Shown: piece after piece, positions 36,164 to 44,922 of the stretch
Position numbering within the stretch: position 1 is the stretch's first letter
How the letters are laid out: each line of letters opens with the position of its first letter
NCBI RefSeq assembly: GCF_023283535.1
Contig: NZ_JAKILT010000002.1
Span: 113,052 to 177,051 of the forward strand
From: Shewanella sairae
GTDB lineage: Bacteria > Pseudomonadota > Gammaproteobacteria > Enterobacterales > Shewanellaceae
DNA: 64,000 nucleotides
Direction: 5' to 3'
Position numbers and translations under genes: made by a program
Notes under the pieces: model-generated
What the model saw: only the letters and a program-made list of their open reading frames with translations
What the model was told of the DNA's origin: nothing
The model's database searches: none

Positions 36164-37492
36164 CTACATGAACGCCAACAAAGGCGAGATACACAACAAA
36201 ACACCCGTCACAATAATCAAGTTAGTCGCCCAACCTTTGTACTTGTTCAAGTGCGGTACTTTGTACACCAAGTAAGCTGGGATCAAACACCCCACTAAAC
36301 CAAATATTGGGCTACAAATCGAAGTGAATGACAGAATTGGTGCATTCAACGCAATCGCCGACCAAGCCAGTAAAATAATGAACACAGTGATGAGTTTATT
36401 CACTAGCTCTTTATTAATCTGTGATTCTTTACGACTACGCAGTAACACGTTCATCGCCAAACCGCGACACGCTTCTTGGAATGCTAAGAACACACCAAAG
36501 AAAGAAGTCACTACCGCAAAGATGTTAATCACGATACCCGTCACTGTCGCCCAGCTGCCAGGGAAGTACTGCGCAATAATCGCCAGAGCAGAGATGTTCT
36601 GATTCATCGCTTCAGTCGCTTGGGTTTGGCTAATGGCAAAGGTAAATGATATTGCAAAGAAGAACACCACCACGAACAGAATAGCAAAGGCAATTTTCAT
36701 TGCTCGCTCAGCCTTGAAACGTGCTACTTCAATCGACTTTTCGTGTGAGCGATATGAGATAACCATTGGGCTTAACGACTGGATAAACAGAATTGAAGTT
36801 AAGGTAAATGGCAGGGTAATAATGGCATTTTTTAGCATAGGGCCAAATTCACCCATGCTTGGAATATTGGCCATATCCCAACGTGCCATCAGTAATATGC
36901 CCATTACCGCGACTAATGTCAGTACCGTTACCGCCATAAAACCTGACAGCTTAAACAGCAGCTTCTCACCTTTTGAGCCAATAAAAGCGAGCACACAGAT
37001 TAGTCCTAAACCATAGAACACATTGTCACTAAGCTTGCCTTCAGTCACCCCAAATGAATGCAGGTAAGAGGCACTGTCATTAGTTACCGCTAACGAGTAA
37101 ACCAGCACCCAAATAACCAACATCAAGAAGTACAGCACACCGAGTGCGATGCCCCAGTTTTTACCAAGATAGTTTTCAATTACGCCAGGGTAATCGGTAC
37201 ACTTTTTTGACTCAGCGAGTGTATTGATAAATAGCTTTTGGAAGAGATACATGGCTGGGTAACCGATGATGGATGACAGTAAAAATACCCATAATCCCAT
37301 TACGCCAACTTGAACAGGCAAAAATACAATACCGGCACCGATAGCCATACCAATACTCATTACAATCCAGCCAAGGTCGACACTGTCAAACTTGGTCGCT
37401 TGTTGCCATTCAGCTTTGGTCATATTGGCGCGTTCGTGTAAGGGTTGCGCTTGTAGGTCAGCACTTGGTGCACCTTGGACTATTTCACTCAT
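36164..37492 (-). CDS. cyuP: HAAAP-family transporter, probable cysteine/serine permease
   Basis: 442-residue inner-membrane amino acid transporter with about eleven helices, of the hydroxy/aromatic amino acid permease family (SdaC/TdcC/DlsT). Early motif VDLGWIVMSIGMAIGAGIVFLPVQVG marks the first helix. In E. coli the homologue DlsT/YhaO (CyuP) lies beside the cysteine desulfidase gene, as here, so L-cysteine (or serine) uptake is the likely job. GGAA precedes the ATG. A 700-base gap from cyuA with FNR- and CRP-like sites suggests its own promoter. Confidence 0.85.
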   Translation of the reverse strand: MSEIVQGAPSADLQAQPLHERANMTKAEWQQATKFDSVDLGWIVMSIGMAIGAGIVFLPVQVGVMGLWVFLLSSIIGYPAMYLFQKLFINTLAESKKCTDYPGVIENYLGKNWGIALGVLYFLMLVIWVLVYSLAVTNDSASYLHSFGVTEGKLSDNVFYGLGLICVLAFIGSKGEKLLFKLSGFMAVTVLTLVAVMGILLMARWDMANIPSMGEFGPMLKNAIITLPFTLTSILFIQSLSPMVISYRSHEKSIEVARFKAERAMKIAFAILFVVVFFFAISFTFAISQTQATEAMNQNISALAIIAQYFPGSWATVTGIVINIFAVVTSFFGVFLAFQEACRGLAMNVLLRSRKESQINKELVNKLITVFIILLAWSAIALNAPILSFTSICSPIFGLVGCLIPAYLVYKVPHLNKYKGWATNLIIVTGVLLCISPLLAFM

Positions 37493-37704
37493 ATATCAAT
37501 TCCATTAAATTTGGCTAAAGCCACTGATATGATAAAAATTATAATTATATTTGTGCCGATGAGAACACATGGTTTTATAGCGTTTGCTTGGCCTGAGCAT
37601 ACTCAAGGATGGAGAGAATTTTTTTATTTAAAATGCCATCAATCAGCGTAAATTTAGCAAAACATGCTCTCAATTAAGTGAATTTTTCAGATGATTTATC
37701 CGTA

Positions 37705-37718
37705 CTGATCCAGATCAA
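37705..37718. promoter_or_regulatory. FNR/EtrA-like site upstream of cyuP
   Basis: CTGATCCAGATCAA matches nine of ten informative bases of TTGAT-N4-ATCAA; about 215 bases before the cyuP ATG. Confidence 0.6.
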
Positions 37719-37895
37719 GAGTTAATCACTTTTAACCGCCCAATAGTTTGATACCCTTCACCTTATTAGTCATTAATCTTCAGCTTACAACAGCACAAAA
37801 ATGTGATTTATTTCAATATTTTAGATTTTAACTTAGAGAGGTGCAGCGCACATTTCGCCAATTAAAGTGATAGCCACGGCTAATTCAAATTGATG

Positions 37896-37911
37896 TGTGA
37901 GTAAAGTCACG
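37896..37911. promoter_or_regulatory. CRP-like site upstream of cyuP
   Basis: TGTGAGTAAAGTCACG matches TGTGA-N6-TCACA at nine of ten positions; about 400 bases before cyuP, so it may serve a distal promoter. Confidence 0.55.
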
Positions 37912-38127
37912 TGCCCATCAACAAGATAAATCTGCTTAAAAATCAAACTTGTAGAGTACTTTTTAACAGAAGCACTTAAGCCAGTTGCTACTAAAGCCGA
38001 GTCACAGAGGAGGTAATTATATTGATTGGCATTTTTGAATGAGAGCTTGAATAAGCGTTTTAATACTGGGGGATAGAGTGGCTAGAGGATAATGTTGACA
38101 GAGAAAGAGCATGAGCCAGAAACTAAA

Positions 38128-38165
38128 AAGCCAAATCGATGCTCAACGAACAATCGATTTGGCTT
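38128..38165 (-). terminator. terminator downstream of cyuA
   Basis: 13-base perfect stem AAGCCAAATCGAT / ATCGATTTGGCTT with a 12-base loop; a T-run follows on the minus strand. Confidence 0.85.
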
Positions 38166-38198
38166 AAACTTTTGACTTTAGATTTAAGCAGGAGTGGC

Positions 38199-39509
38199 TT
38201 ACTTGTGCATCATAATTTCTAAGATCTGCACATCGGTTTGGGTCATCGCGCCATTGGCTAATGCTGCAAGGTTACGAATGGTTTGGTCAACATCATCAGC
38301 AACAATCCCTTCAGTGCCAGTAACTCGAATACCATCAATCGCCATTAAGGCCGCTTTTACCGCAGCGCCTGCCGATGAAGATACTTTCATGGCACAAGCA
38401 GTTTTGGCGCCATCACAAATCACGCCACTGACATCGCCAATCATGCTGCAAATGGCAGCGCTGACTTGCTCAATCTCGCCATCAAGCAGATAGGTAATGC
38501 CTGCAGCCGAGCCCATGGCTGCCGTAGTTGCACCGCATAACGCTGACAGCTTGTTTTGATAGCTCTTAATGTAGATAGCGGTTAAATGCGACAACATTAA
38601 TGCGCGGACGGTTTTCTCTTCGCTCGACTTTAAAAAGTCGGCACTGACAACCACAGGCATAGTGGCCGCAATACCTTGGTTGCCTGAGCCTGAGTTGCTC
38701 ATGGCTGGCATCATAGCGCCGTCCATACGCGCATCAGATGCGCCAGCGGTGCGGGTTAATACTTCAGTTAATAAGCCGCCTGACAATAAACCTCTTTCTT
38801 GGTTTTTAATAAAAGTCGCGCCAATTTTTAAACCGTAGTTACCGCTAAGGCCTTCAACCGATAAGGCATCATTTAGGTTTTTAGCCTGCATAATAAAATC
38901 GATTTCATCCAAAGGTGCATGAATGGCAAAATCATAAATATCTTGCAATTTGGCTTCGATAAATGGGTCGATTTTGGCCTTGCCTTTAACAACCTCAGCC
39001 TTTGACTCAACTAAGCATTGCTCGCCATTTTTTTCAATCGCAATAACCTTGGTGTGGCTATCGGCAATGGTTACGCTCGCCGTTTGTTGCTGATAATAAA
39101 CCGTAACTTTAGCGTACAAGACATTAGCCACATCAGCCACACCGACAGTCACTTGATTGTTATCCAGCATCGATTTAGCGATTTGAACATCGCTTGCGGT
39201 CAGGCCTTTTAGCACCTCAAGACCAGCATCACGATCACCTGAAACAGCGCCGATTGCGGCAGCAATTGGCAAACCAACCATACCAGTGCCTGGGATCCCA
39301 ACACCCATGCCATTTTTCATTAAGTTAGCAGAGACACTGACGTCAATCTTGATGTCCGATGAAACGATGCTAGCTTGAGCTTTTATCCCAAGCTCATCAA
39401 TAGCAATGGCTGCAGCTAATGCCACTGAAATTGGTTCTGTACAGCCAAGGGCTGGAACGACATCACGTTTTACTGCTTCAAGAAATAAAGGCCATAAGTG
39501 TTGGTTCAT
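38199..39509 (-). CDS. cyuA: UPF0597 / L-cysteine desulfidase
   Basis: 436-residue cytosolic enzyme of the UPF0597 (YhaM/CyuA, serine-dehydratase alpha-like) family. It breaks L-cysteine into pyruvate, sulfide and ammonia using an iron-sulfur cluster. Conserved motifs: VVPALGCTEPISVALAAA, NGMGVGIPGTG, SGSGNQGI and CAMKVSSSAGAA; cysteines at CTEP, LCGAT, ICSMI, ICDGAKTACAM are candidate cluster ligands. Its regulator cyuR is divergent and cyuP lies downstream on the same strand, the same trio as in E. coli. Confidence 0.9.
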   Translation of the reverse strand: MNQHLWPLFLEAVKRDVVPALGCTEPISVALAAAIAIDELGIKAQASIVSSDIKIDVSVSANLMKNGMGVGIPGTGMVGLPIAAAIGAVSGDRDAGLEVLKGLTASDVQIAKSMLDNNQVTVGVADVANVLYAKVTVYYQQQTASVTIADSHTKVIAIEKNGEQCLVESKAEVVKGKAKIDPFIEAKLQDIYDFAIHAPLDEIDFIMQAKNLNDALSVEGLSGNYGLKIGATFIKNQERGLLSGGLLTEVLTRTAGASDARMDGAMMPAMSNSGSGNQGIAATMPVVVSADFLKSSEEKTVRALMLSHLTAIYIKSYQNKLSALCGATTAAMGSAAGITYLLDGEIEQVSAAICSMIGDVSGVICDGAKTACAMKVSSSAGAAVKAALMAIDGIRVTGTEGIVADDVDQTIRNLAALANGAMTQTDVQILEIMMHK

Positions 39510-39581
39510 TGTTCTACTCGCTTTTAGTCATCGACACTACTTTAAATAACGTCATTGCAATCTTTGATTCATTGTAATGGA

Positions 39582-39645
39582 TTGACTGAAGAAATATTTT
39601 TCCATTTTTTCTACAAATAACACAACAAAGAGAATTTTTTTCTAC
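39582..39645. promoter_or_regulatory. AT-rich region with candidate Lrp/CyuR-type operators
   Basis: In the cyuA-cyuR divergent gap, GAAGAAATATTTTTCC is a near-palindrome, and GAGAATTTTTTTCTAC lies some 45 bases further. Such AT-rich inverted sites are usual for Lrp/AsnC regulators. The call is tentative. Confidence 0.35.
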
Positions 39646-39725
39646 TAAAATACATTCTTAAATTATAGAAATGCTTAATTAAGCAACTATAGATAATCAA
39701 TTAATAAACGCATTAGGAAAACCTT

Positions 39726-40205
39726 GTGGTTGAAAAAGTAAAGTTAGATAAAGTAGACCGCCAGCTGCTCACCATGCTGCAGCACGATGTGACCTTATCG
39801 CTTAACGAGTTGGCTAAAGCGGTTAATTTAACGACCACGCCTTGCTGGAAACGCCTAAAGCGTTTAGAAGAAGAAGGCGTTATTAGTAAGCGTGTCGCCC
39901 TGCTCAATCCAAGTAAAATTGGCGTTGATTTCACCGCATTCGTACAGGTTAAGACTTGCGACCATTCTCACGCTTGGTATGAAACCTTTATTGAAGCTGT
40001 GTACGCTATGCCTGAAGTGATGGAGTTTTACCGCATGGCGGGAGAATATGATTATATGATGCGGGTACAAGTTGAAGATATGGCGGCTTTTGACCACTTT
40101 TATAAGCGCTTGGTTAACCAAGTTGCAGGCCTCACCAATGTCACTTCAACCTTTGCTATGGAGTCATTGAAGTTCAGCACGGTTTTACCATTAAAACCTG
40201 CCTAG
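39726..40205 (+). CDS. cyuR: Lrp/AsnC-family regulator of cysteine catabolism
   Basis: 159-residue transcription factor starting at GTG. N-terminal winged helix ([47 protein letters not shown]) and C-terminal RAM ligand-binding domain (about 70-150, with [15 protein letters not shown]). The TTTPCWKR recognition helix is as in DecR/YbaO (CyuR), which senses cysteine and activates cyuPA in E. coli. It is divergent from cyuA, supporting the same role here. Confidence 0.87.
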   Translation: MVEKVKLDKVDRQLLTMLQHDVTLSLNELAKAVNLTTTPCWKRLKRLEEEGVISKRVALLNPSKIGVDFTAFVQVKTCDHSHAWYETFIEAVYAMPEVMEFYRMAGEYDYMMRVQVEDMAAFDHFYKRLVNQVAGLTNVTSTFAMESLKFSTVLPLKPA

Positions 40206-40247
40206 TTTGCTGATTTACCAAGTTTTATTCTGTAAATATCAAACAAA

Positions 40248-40272
40248 AAAGGATGCAATCAATGCATCCTTT
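40248..40272. terminator. bidirectional terminator between cyuR and recJ
   Basis: AAAGGATGCA-ATCAA-TGCATCCTTT stem between convergent genes. Confidence 0.85.
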
Positions 40273-40313
40273 CTCTGAATATAGAATCCGTTAACGTTAG
40301 CTTTAGACGATAG

Positions 40314-42038
40314 CTACTTAGGCTCTATCTGCTCAACCATCAACTGCAAGCTCTGATTGCCTCTAAACTCGTTTACATCGAGTTTATACACCACCTGCGC
40401 ATATTGAATCGTAGCATCAGGCCAAGTCTTCAAGTCCACATTAAAGGCGATGGCATCGAGCATCACCCGGCCGCACTCCGTTTCTAGAATCAGCTTTAAG
40501 TGCTTTTCGCCGACAATTCGTTGCTGTATCACTCTAAAGTAACCGTCAAATAACGGCTCAGGGAACGACTGTCCCCAAGGGCCAGCTGCACGTAATTCAC
40601 TAGCAAGATCCAGTTTAAACTGCTCAGGCACTAGTTCGCCGTCAGATACCAACTCACCGGTCAATAATTCTGGCGCTAACACCTCACGTACGGCTTTGTC
40701 GTACGCATCAGCAAACTGGGCAAACTGCCCTGCTTGAATCGACAAACCCGCCGCCATAGCGTGACCACCAAACTTTAAAATCATTCCTGGGTGGCGGCTG
40801 TTGATTAGCTCTAACAAGTCGCGCATGTGCAGGCCCTTAATCGAGCGTGCAGAGCCTTTAATCTCACCCTCGCCCGCTTCGGCGAAGGCGATCACTGGGC
40901 GGTGATATTTATCTTTAATACGCGAGGCTAAAATACCGATAACCCCTTGGTGCCAATCCGCTTGATAAATGGCAATGCCCCAAGGCAGTTCTGCTTCATT
41001 AAGCTCGATACTCTCAAGGCTCTTGAGCGCTTCTTGTTGCATATCCGCTTCAAGATCGCGGCGCTCAGCATTCAAACCATCAAGCTCAGATGCCATGCGT
41101 CTTGCTAGCATGATGTCATCGCACAGTAAGGTTTCAACCCCTAATGCCATTTCATCTAAACGTCCTGCGGCGTTTAGCCTTGGACCTACGGCAAAACCAA
41201 AGTCAGAGGCAACAATGCGCGATGGTGTACGTTTAGCCACTTCAAGCAGCGCAGTAATCCCCACGCGACAGCGTCCTGCTTTGACTCGCTGCAAACCCGC
41301 TTCAACCAAAATACGGTTATTGGTGTCGAGTGATACCACATCGGCGACAGTACCAAGGGCAACAATATCCAACAATTGAGCAAGATTCGGCTCCGCGATG
41401 TTTTGCTGTTGGTACCAATTACGGCGTCTTAGCTCGGCTCGAAGCGCCGACATTAAGTAAAACGCTACGCCAACCCCTGCAATCGATTTACTGGCAAACT
41501 CGCAGCCATCTTGATTAGGGTTCACAATTGCATCGGCATCTGGTACTGTGTTGCCCGGCAAGTGATGGTCGGTAATCACTACTGTCATGCCCAGTGCTTT
41601 AGCTGCAGCGACGCCTTCAATCGATGAAATACCGTTATCAACGGTGATCAGCAGTTCGGCATTTTTACTCGCAGCAACCGCAACGATTTCAGGGCTTAAA
41701 CCATAGCCGTAATCGAAGCGATTTGGGATAAGGTAATCAATTTTTTGCGCGCCCATCATCCGCAGCGCAAGCACACATACACTGGTAGAGGTGGCACCAT
41801 CGGCGTCAAAGTCGCCCATAATAAGAATCGCTTTTTGCGCTTCTATGCCATCAGCAACAATTTTCGCTGCTTGCGCTAATCCCGCCATAGTATCTGGGCG
41901 CAGCAACTTAGCTAAGCTCAATTCACAGTCAGATGCAGCAACACCACGACTGGCATAAATCTGTTTTAAGATCGGCGAAAACGTATCGGGAAGGTGGCTA
42001 TCATCCACTCTTGGACGGCGTACTATCTGATGGATCAC
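40314..42038 (-). CDS. recJ: single-stranded-DNA-specific exonuclease RecJ
   Basis: 574-residue 5'-3' single-strand exonuclease of recombination and mismatch repair. DHH-family metal motifs are present: ILIMGDFDADGATS, LLITVDNGISS, VVITDHHLPG (the DHH motif), then DHHA1 (IKGSARSIKG.HMRDLLE...FGGHAMAAGLSI) and the OB-like end. Starts at GTG. It is the last gene of the xerD-dsbC-recJ order, conserved in gammaproteobacteria, though a terminator separates it from dsbC. Confidence 0.95.
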   Translation of the reverse strand: MIHQIVRRPRVDDSHLPDTFSPILKQIYASRGVAASDCELSLAKLLRPDTMAGLAQAAKIVADGIEAQKAILIMGDFDADGATSTSVCVLALRMMGAQKIDYLIPNRFDYGYGLSPEIVAVAASKNAELLITVDNGISSIEGVAAAKALGMTVVITDHHLPGNTVPDADAIVNPNQDGCEFASKSIAGVGVAFYLMSALRAELRRRNWYQQQNIAEPNLAQLLDIVALGTVADVVSLDTNNRILVEAGLQRVKAGRCRVGITALLEVAKRTPSRIVASDFGFAVGPRLNAAGRLDEMALGVETLLCDDIMLARRMASELDGLNAERRDLEADMQQEALKSLESIELNEAELPWGIAIYQADWHQGVIGILASRIKDKYHRPVIAFAEAGEGEIKGSARSIKGLHMRDLLELINSRHPGMILKFGGHAMAAGLSIQAGQFAQFADAYDKAVREVLAPELLTGELVSDGELVPEQFKLDLASELRAAGPWGQSFPEPLFDGYFRVIQQRIVGEKHLKLILETECGRVMLDAIAFNVDLKTWPDATIQYAQVVYKLDVNEFRGNQSLQLMVEQIEPK

Positions 42039-42102
42039 GTGAGATTAAATCCTCTGAAAAATTGACTCGATTAGCATAACAAGACTGCCGCTAAAGGGGC
42101 AC

Positions 42103-42132
42103 AAAAAAGGTGAGCCTTGGCTCACCTTTTTT
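42103..42132. terminator. terminator between dsbC and recJ
   Basis: AAAAAAGGTGAGCC-TT-GGCTCACCTTTTTT perfect hairpin with runs on both sides; about 20 bases after the dsbC stop. Confidence 0.9.
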
Positions 42133-42154
42133 TGTCGCTTAACTAAAATCGCTA

Positions 42155-42880
42155 TTATTGCTGCGATTCAAGTGTGCGTAATAATGCCTCTGGTGGCTGG
42201 TAACCAGGGATCAAAGTGCCGTCGTCTAAAATAATTGCTGGTGTACCGTTAATGCCAAATGCTTGGCCTAACTGATATTGCTCTTTAATTTTAGCATCAC
42301 ATGAGGCTTTCTGAACTGCTCTGCCATTTTTAGCATCGCCCATCGCTTTTAGTGGGTCTTTAGCACACCATACTGATTCCATTTCATCAGCATTTGCAGA
42401 TGGAACACCTGCGCGTGGGAACGCTAAGTAACGTACAGTAATACCTAAGTCGTTATAACCGTCCATTTCGTTGTGTAATTTACGGCAATAACCACAGCTG
42501 ACATCAGTAAAGATAGTTACTACGTGCTTTTCATTCTTAGCCTTGTAAACCAACATATGATCTTCAAGCGGCTTCATCATATCGATGCGAGGACCCGCCA
42601 TTGCCGCTTCAGTTAGGTTTTTCATGCCCTTATTTAAGTCATAAAGGTTACCGTGAAATAACTTTGAACCGTCTTTAGTAATATACAGCACGCCACGATC
42701 GGTAAACGCTTCGTATAACTCAGCAACCGGTGATGGCTTAATTGAAATCACTTCAACGCTAAGGGTGTCGCTTAGCTTTTGCTTTAACGCTGCAGTGTCG
42801 TCACTAGTGTTTGAAGCTGCGCTAGCGGCTGGTGCAATTAACATTGCCATAATCAAAGAAAACGTTCGAGTGAACTTCAT
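42155..42880 (-). CDS. dsbC: thiol:disulfide isomerase DsbC
   Basis: 241-residue periplasmic disulfide isomerase. Signal peptide ends near ASA (residue 22). N-terminal dimerisation domain to about 85, then a thioredoxin fold with the active site CGYC (residues 129-132) and the cis-Pro loop GTPAIIL. Two further cysteines (WCAKD, ASCDA) match the structural pair of DsbC. It refolds proteins with wrong disulfides, kept reduced by DsbD. AGGAA before the ATG. Confidence 0.95.
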   Translation of the reverse strand: MKFTRTFSLIMAMLIAPAASAASNTSDDTAALKQKLSDTLSVEVISIKPSPVAELYEAFTDRGVLYITKDGSKLFHGNLYDLNKGMKNLTEAAMAGPRIDMMKPLEDHMLVYKAKNEKHVVTIFTDVSCGYCRKLHNEMDGYNDLGITVRYLAFPRAGVPSANADEMESVWCAKDPLKAMGDAKNGRAVQKASCDAKIKEQYQLGQAFGINGTPAIILDDGTLIPGYQPPEALLRTLESQQ

Positions 42881-43135
42881 GGGTATTCCTACTCTTTTGT
42901 AAGGGTCAGACTTATTGGATATAAACGATTAGACCTAGTTTGGAGCTGAAAAGTTACAGACTCAACCAAGTTAAAGCAAATTATTTGCTGTAACTAAATC
43001 ATACAGACGTGAAACCCATCAAATATTTGTGCTAATGAGTGTCCGCTAAAGCCTAAATTGACCAAGCTGTATTTACCAGTCAACAAAGCTAAAGCACTCA
43101 CTCAATTCAATTTAATGCTATTAGATTAAGTTAAA

Positions 43136-44038
43136 CTAGCCCCTAGGATGATGCTCACTGTGCAGGCTTGCAAGCCTAGCGGTGGCGACATGGGTATAAA
43201 TTTGCGTGGTTGATAAATCGCTGTGGCCAAGTAATAACTGCACCACACGCAGGTCTGCACCATGATTTAATAAGTGAGTGGCAAAGGCATGACGCAAGGT
43301 ATGCGGCGACAATTCAGTGCTAATGCCAGCTCTTAATGCGTATAGCTTAATTCGATGCCAAAATGTCTGCCGCGTCATCTGTTGGGCTCGTTTAGATGGA
43401 AACAACACATCGCTTTGCTTGCCTTTCAGTAGCTCTGCTCTAGCAAATTTTAAGTAAGCCTCTAGCTCAGCCACCGCTAACTCACCCAGCGGTACCAAGC
43501 GCTCTTTGCCGCCTTTACCGGTAATGCGCACTAAACCTTGGCGCAAACTGAGTTGTTCCATGGTGAGCCCCACCAGCTCGGAGACACGCAAACCTGTGGC
43601 GTACAAGAGTTCCAACATGGCTTTATCGCGGCTTTCTAGCGGATCGTCATCAACCGGCTCTGCCAGCAAACGGTCGATATCTTGCTCACTTAGCGAGTCA
43701 GGCAGTTTACGCGCCAGTTTTGGCGATTCTATTAACGCCATCGGGTCTGTTTCTATCTGCTTTTTCACGATTAAGTAGTTATAGAAACGTCTAAGGCTGC
43801 TCATCATGCGCGCGCTACTGGTTTTGGCCGCCCCTTTGTCAAAACGCTCTTCAAGGTAGTCACGCACCTCAAATTGCGAACAACAGAGCAGTTTGCCACC
43901 ACGCAGCTGCAAGTAACGGTCTAAATGGCGTAAATCGGTACGATAGGCGCTTAAGGTGTTATCGCTTAGCCCCTTGGTTGACCAGAGATCATCTAAGAAA
44001 ATATCAATAATGCTATCAGGCGTGTACTTATCTGACAC
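43136..44038 (-). CDS. xerD: tyrosine recombinase XerD
   Basis: 300-residue site-specific recombinase that with XerC resolves chromosome dimers at dif. SAM-like core-binding domain (about 5-90) and catalytic domain with the R-K-H-R-(H)-Y set: ATGLRVSEL, TGKGGKERLVPL, HTLRHAFATHLL, LLGHSDLSTTQIYTH. Starts at GTG with AGGAA upstream. It is the first gene of xerD-dsbC-recJ; a 255-base gap precedes dsbC. Repeat array B lies directly upstream. Confidence 0.95.
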   Translation of the reverse strand: MSDKYTPDSIIDIFLDDLWSTKGLSDNTLSAYRTDLRHLDRYLQLRGGKLLCCSQFEVRDYLEERFDKGAAKTSSARMMSSLRRFYNYLIVKKQIETDPMALIESPKLARKLPDSLSEQDIDRLLAEPVDDDPLESRDKAMLELLYATGLRVSELVGLTMEQLSLRQGLVRITGKGGKERLVPLGELAVAELEAYLKFARAELLKGKQSDVLFPSKRAQQMTRQTFWHRIKLYALRAGISTELSPHTLRHAFATHLLNHGADLRVVQLLLGHSDLSTTQIYTHVATARLASLHSEHHPRG

Positions 44039-44075
44039 TTCTCATTCCTATCCAAATATTCCAATCTAAAATCTA

Positions 44076-44757
44076 GTCAGCATTAATGCCGACCTACACA
44101 GAAACTCTGTCATGCTTATGTAGGTTGGGCTTTAGCCCATCATCAACTGCAATATCAATAACGACAGCAACGCTATCAACAATGGCATCAATCACGATAT
44201 CAATAACGATACCAATGACGGCATAAATGCCGACCTACACAGAAACTCTGTCATGCTTATGTAGGTTGGGCTTTAGCCCATCATCAACTGCGCTATCAAT
44301 AACGACAGCAACGCTATCAACAATGGCATAAATGCCGACCTACACAGAAGCTCTGTCATGCTTATGTAGGTTGGGCTTTAGCCCATCATCAACTGCAATA
44401 TCAATAACGACAGCAAGGCTATCAACAACGGCATAAATGACAATACCAATGACGGCATCAATCACGGCATTAACGACGGCATAAATGCCGACCTACACAG
44501 AAACTCTGTCATGCTTATGTAGGTTGGGCTTTAGCCCATCATCGACTGCGCTATCAATAACGACAGCAACGATATCAACAATGGCATCAATCACGATATC
44601 AACAATGGCATCAATCACGATATCAATAACGATACCAACGACGGCATAAATGCCGACCTACACAGAAACTCTGTCATGCTTATGCAGGTTGGGCTTTAGC
44701 CCATCATCAACTGCAATATCAATAACGACAGCAACGACGGCATAAATGCCGACCGAC
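44076..44757. repeat. repeat array B: five bipartite palindromic units
   Basis: A partial right end (44076-44098) then five units at 44120-44238, 44261-44343, 44366-44496, 44519-44661 and 44684-44757. Each runs from GTAGGTTGGGCTTTAGCC to GGCATAAATGCCGACCTAC, the inverse of array A. Units are separated by a nearly invariant 21-22-base spacer with its own small stem (ACAGA-AAC-TCTGT). The interior has a roughly 12-base period (ACGATATCAATA-like blocks). The last unit has GCAGGTT and GACCGAC, so its ends are decayed. Confidence 0.92.
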
Positions 44758-44825
44758 AAAAGCGTTCTGCCGCATTAGCTATTTCTAGCCTCTGCTTTTA
44801 AACCTTGTTTAAACCTTCTTTAAAC

Positions 44826-44855
44826 AAAAAGGCGATGATTCAATGAATCATCGCC
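44826..44855 (-). terminator. terminator downstream of brnQ
   Basis: GGCGATGATTC-AAT-GAATCATCGCC perfect stem with an A-run on the left (T-run on the minus strand). Confidence 0.9.
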
Positions 44856-44922
44856 TCAATATTATGCCATTGCGTTGTGGTTCGCTATCTTAATCAAACC
44901 AGCAATTAGGCTATATCAGTTT

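Larger units (their letters stand above)
37493..38127. other. gap upstream of cyuP
   Basis: Long regulatory gap without a gene. It holds the FNR-like and CRP-like sites listed separately and, at its far end, the cyuA terminator. I see no riboswitch or RNA gene. Confidence 0.5.

Noticed and set aside
44076..44757. Possible CRISPR array
   Set aside because: The spacers are conserved and the longer units vary; units have inverted ends and no cas genes are near.
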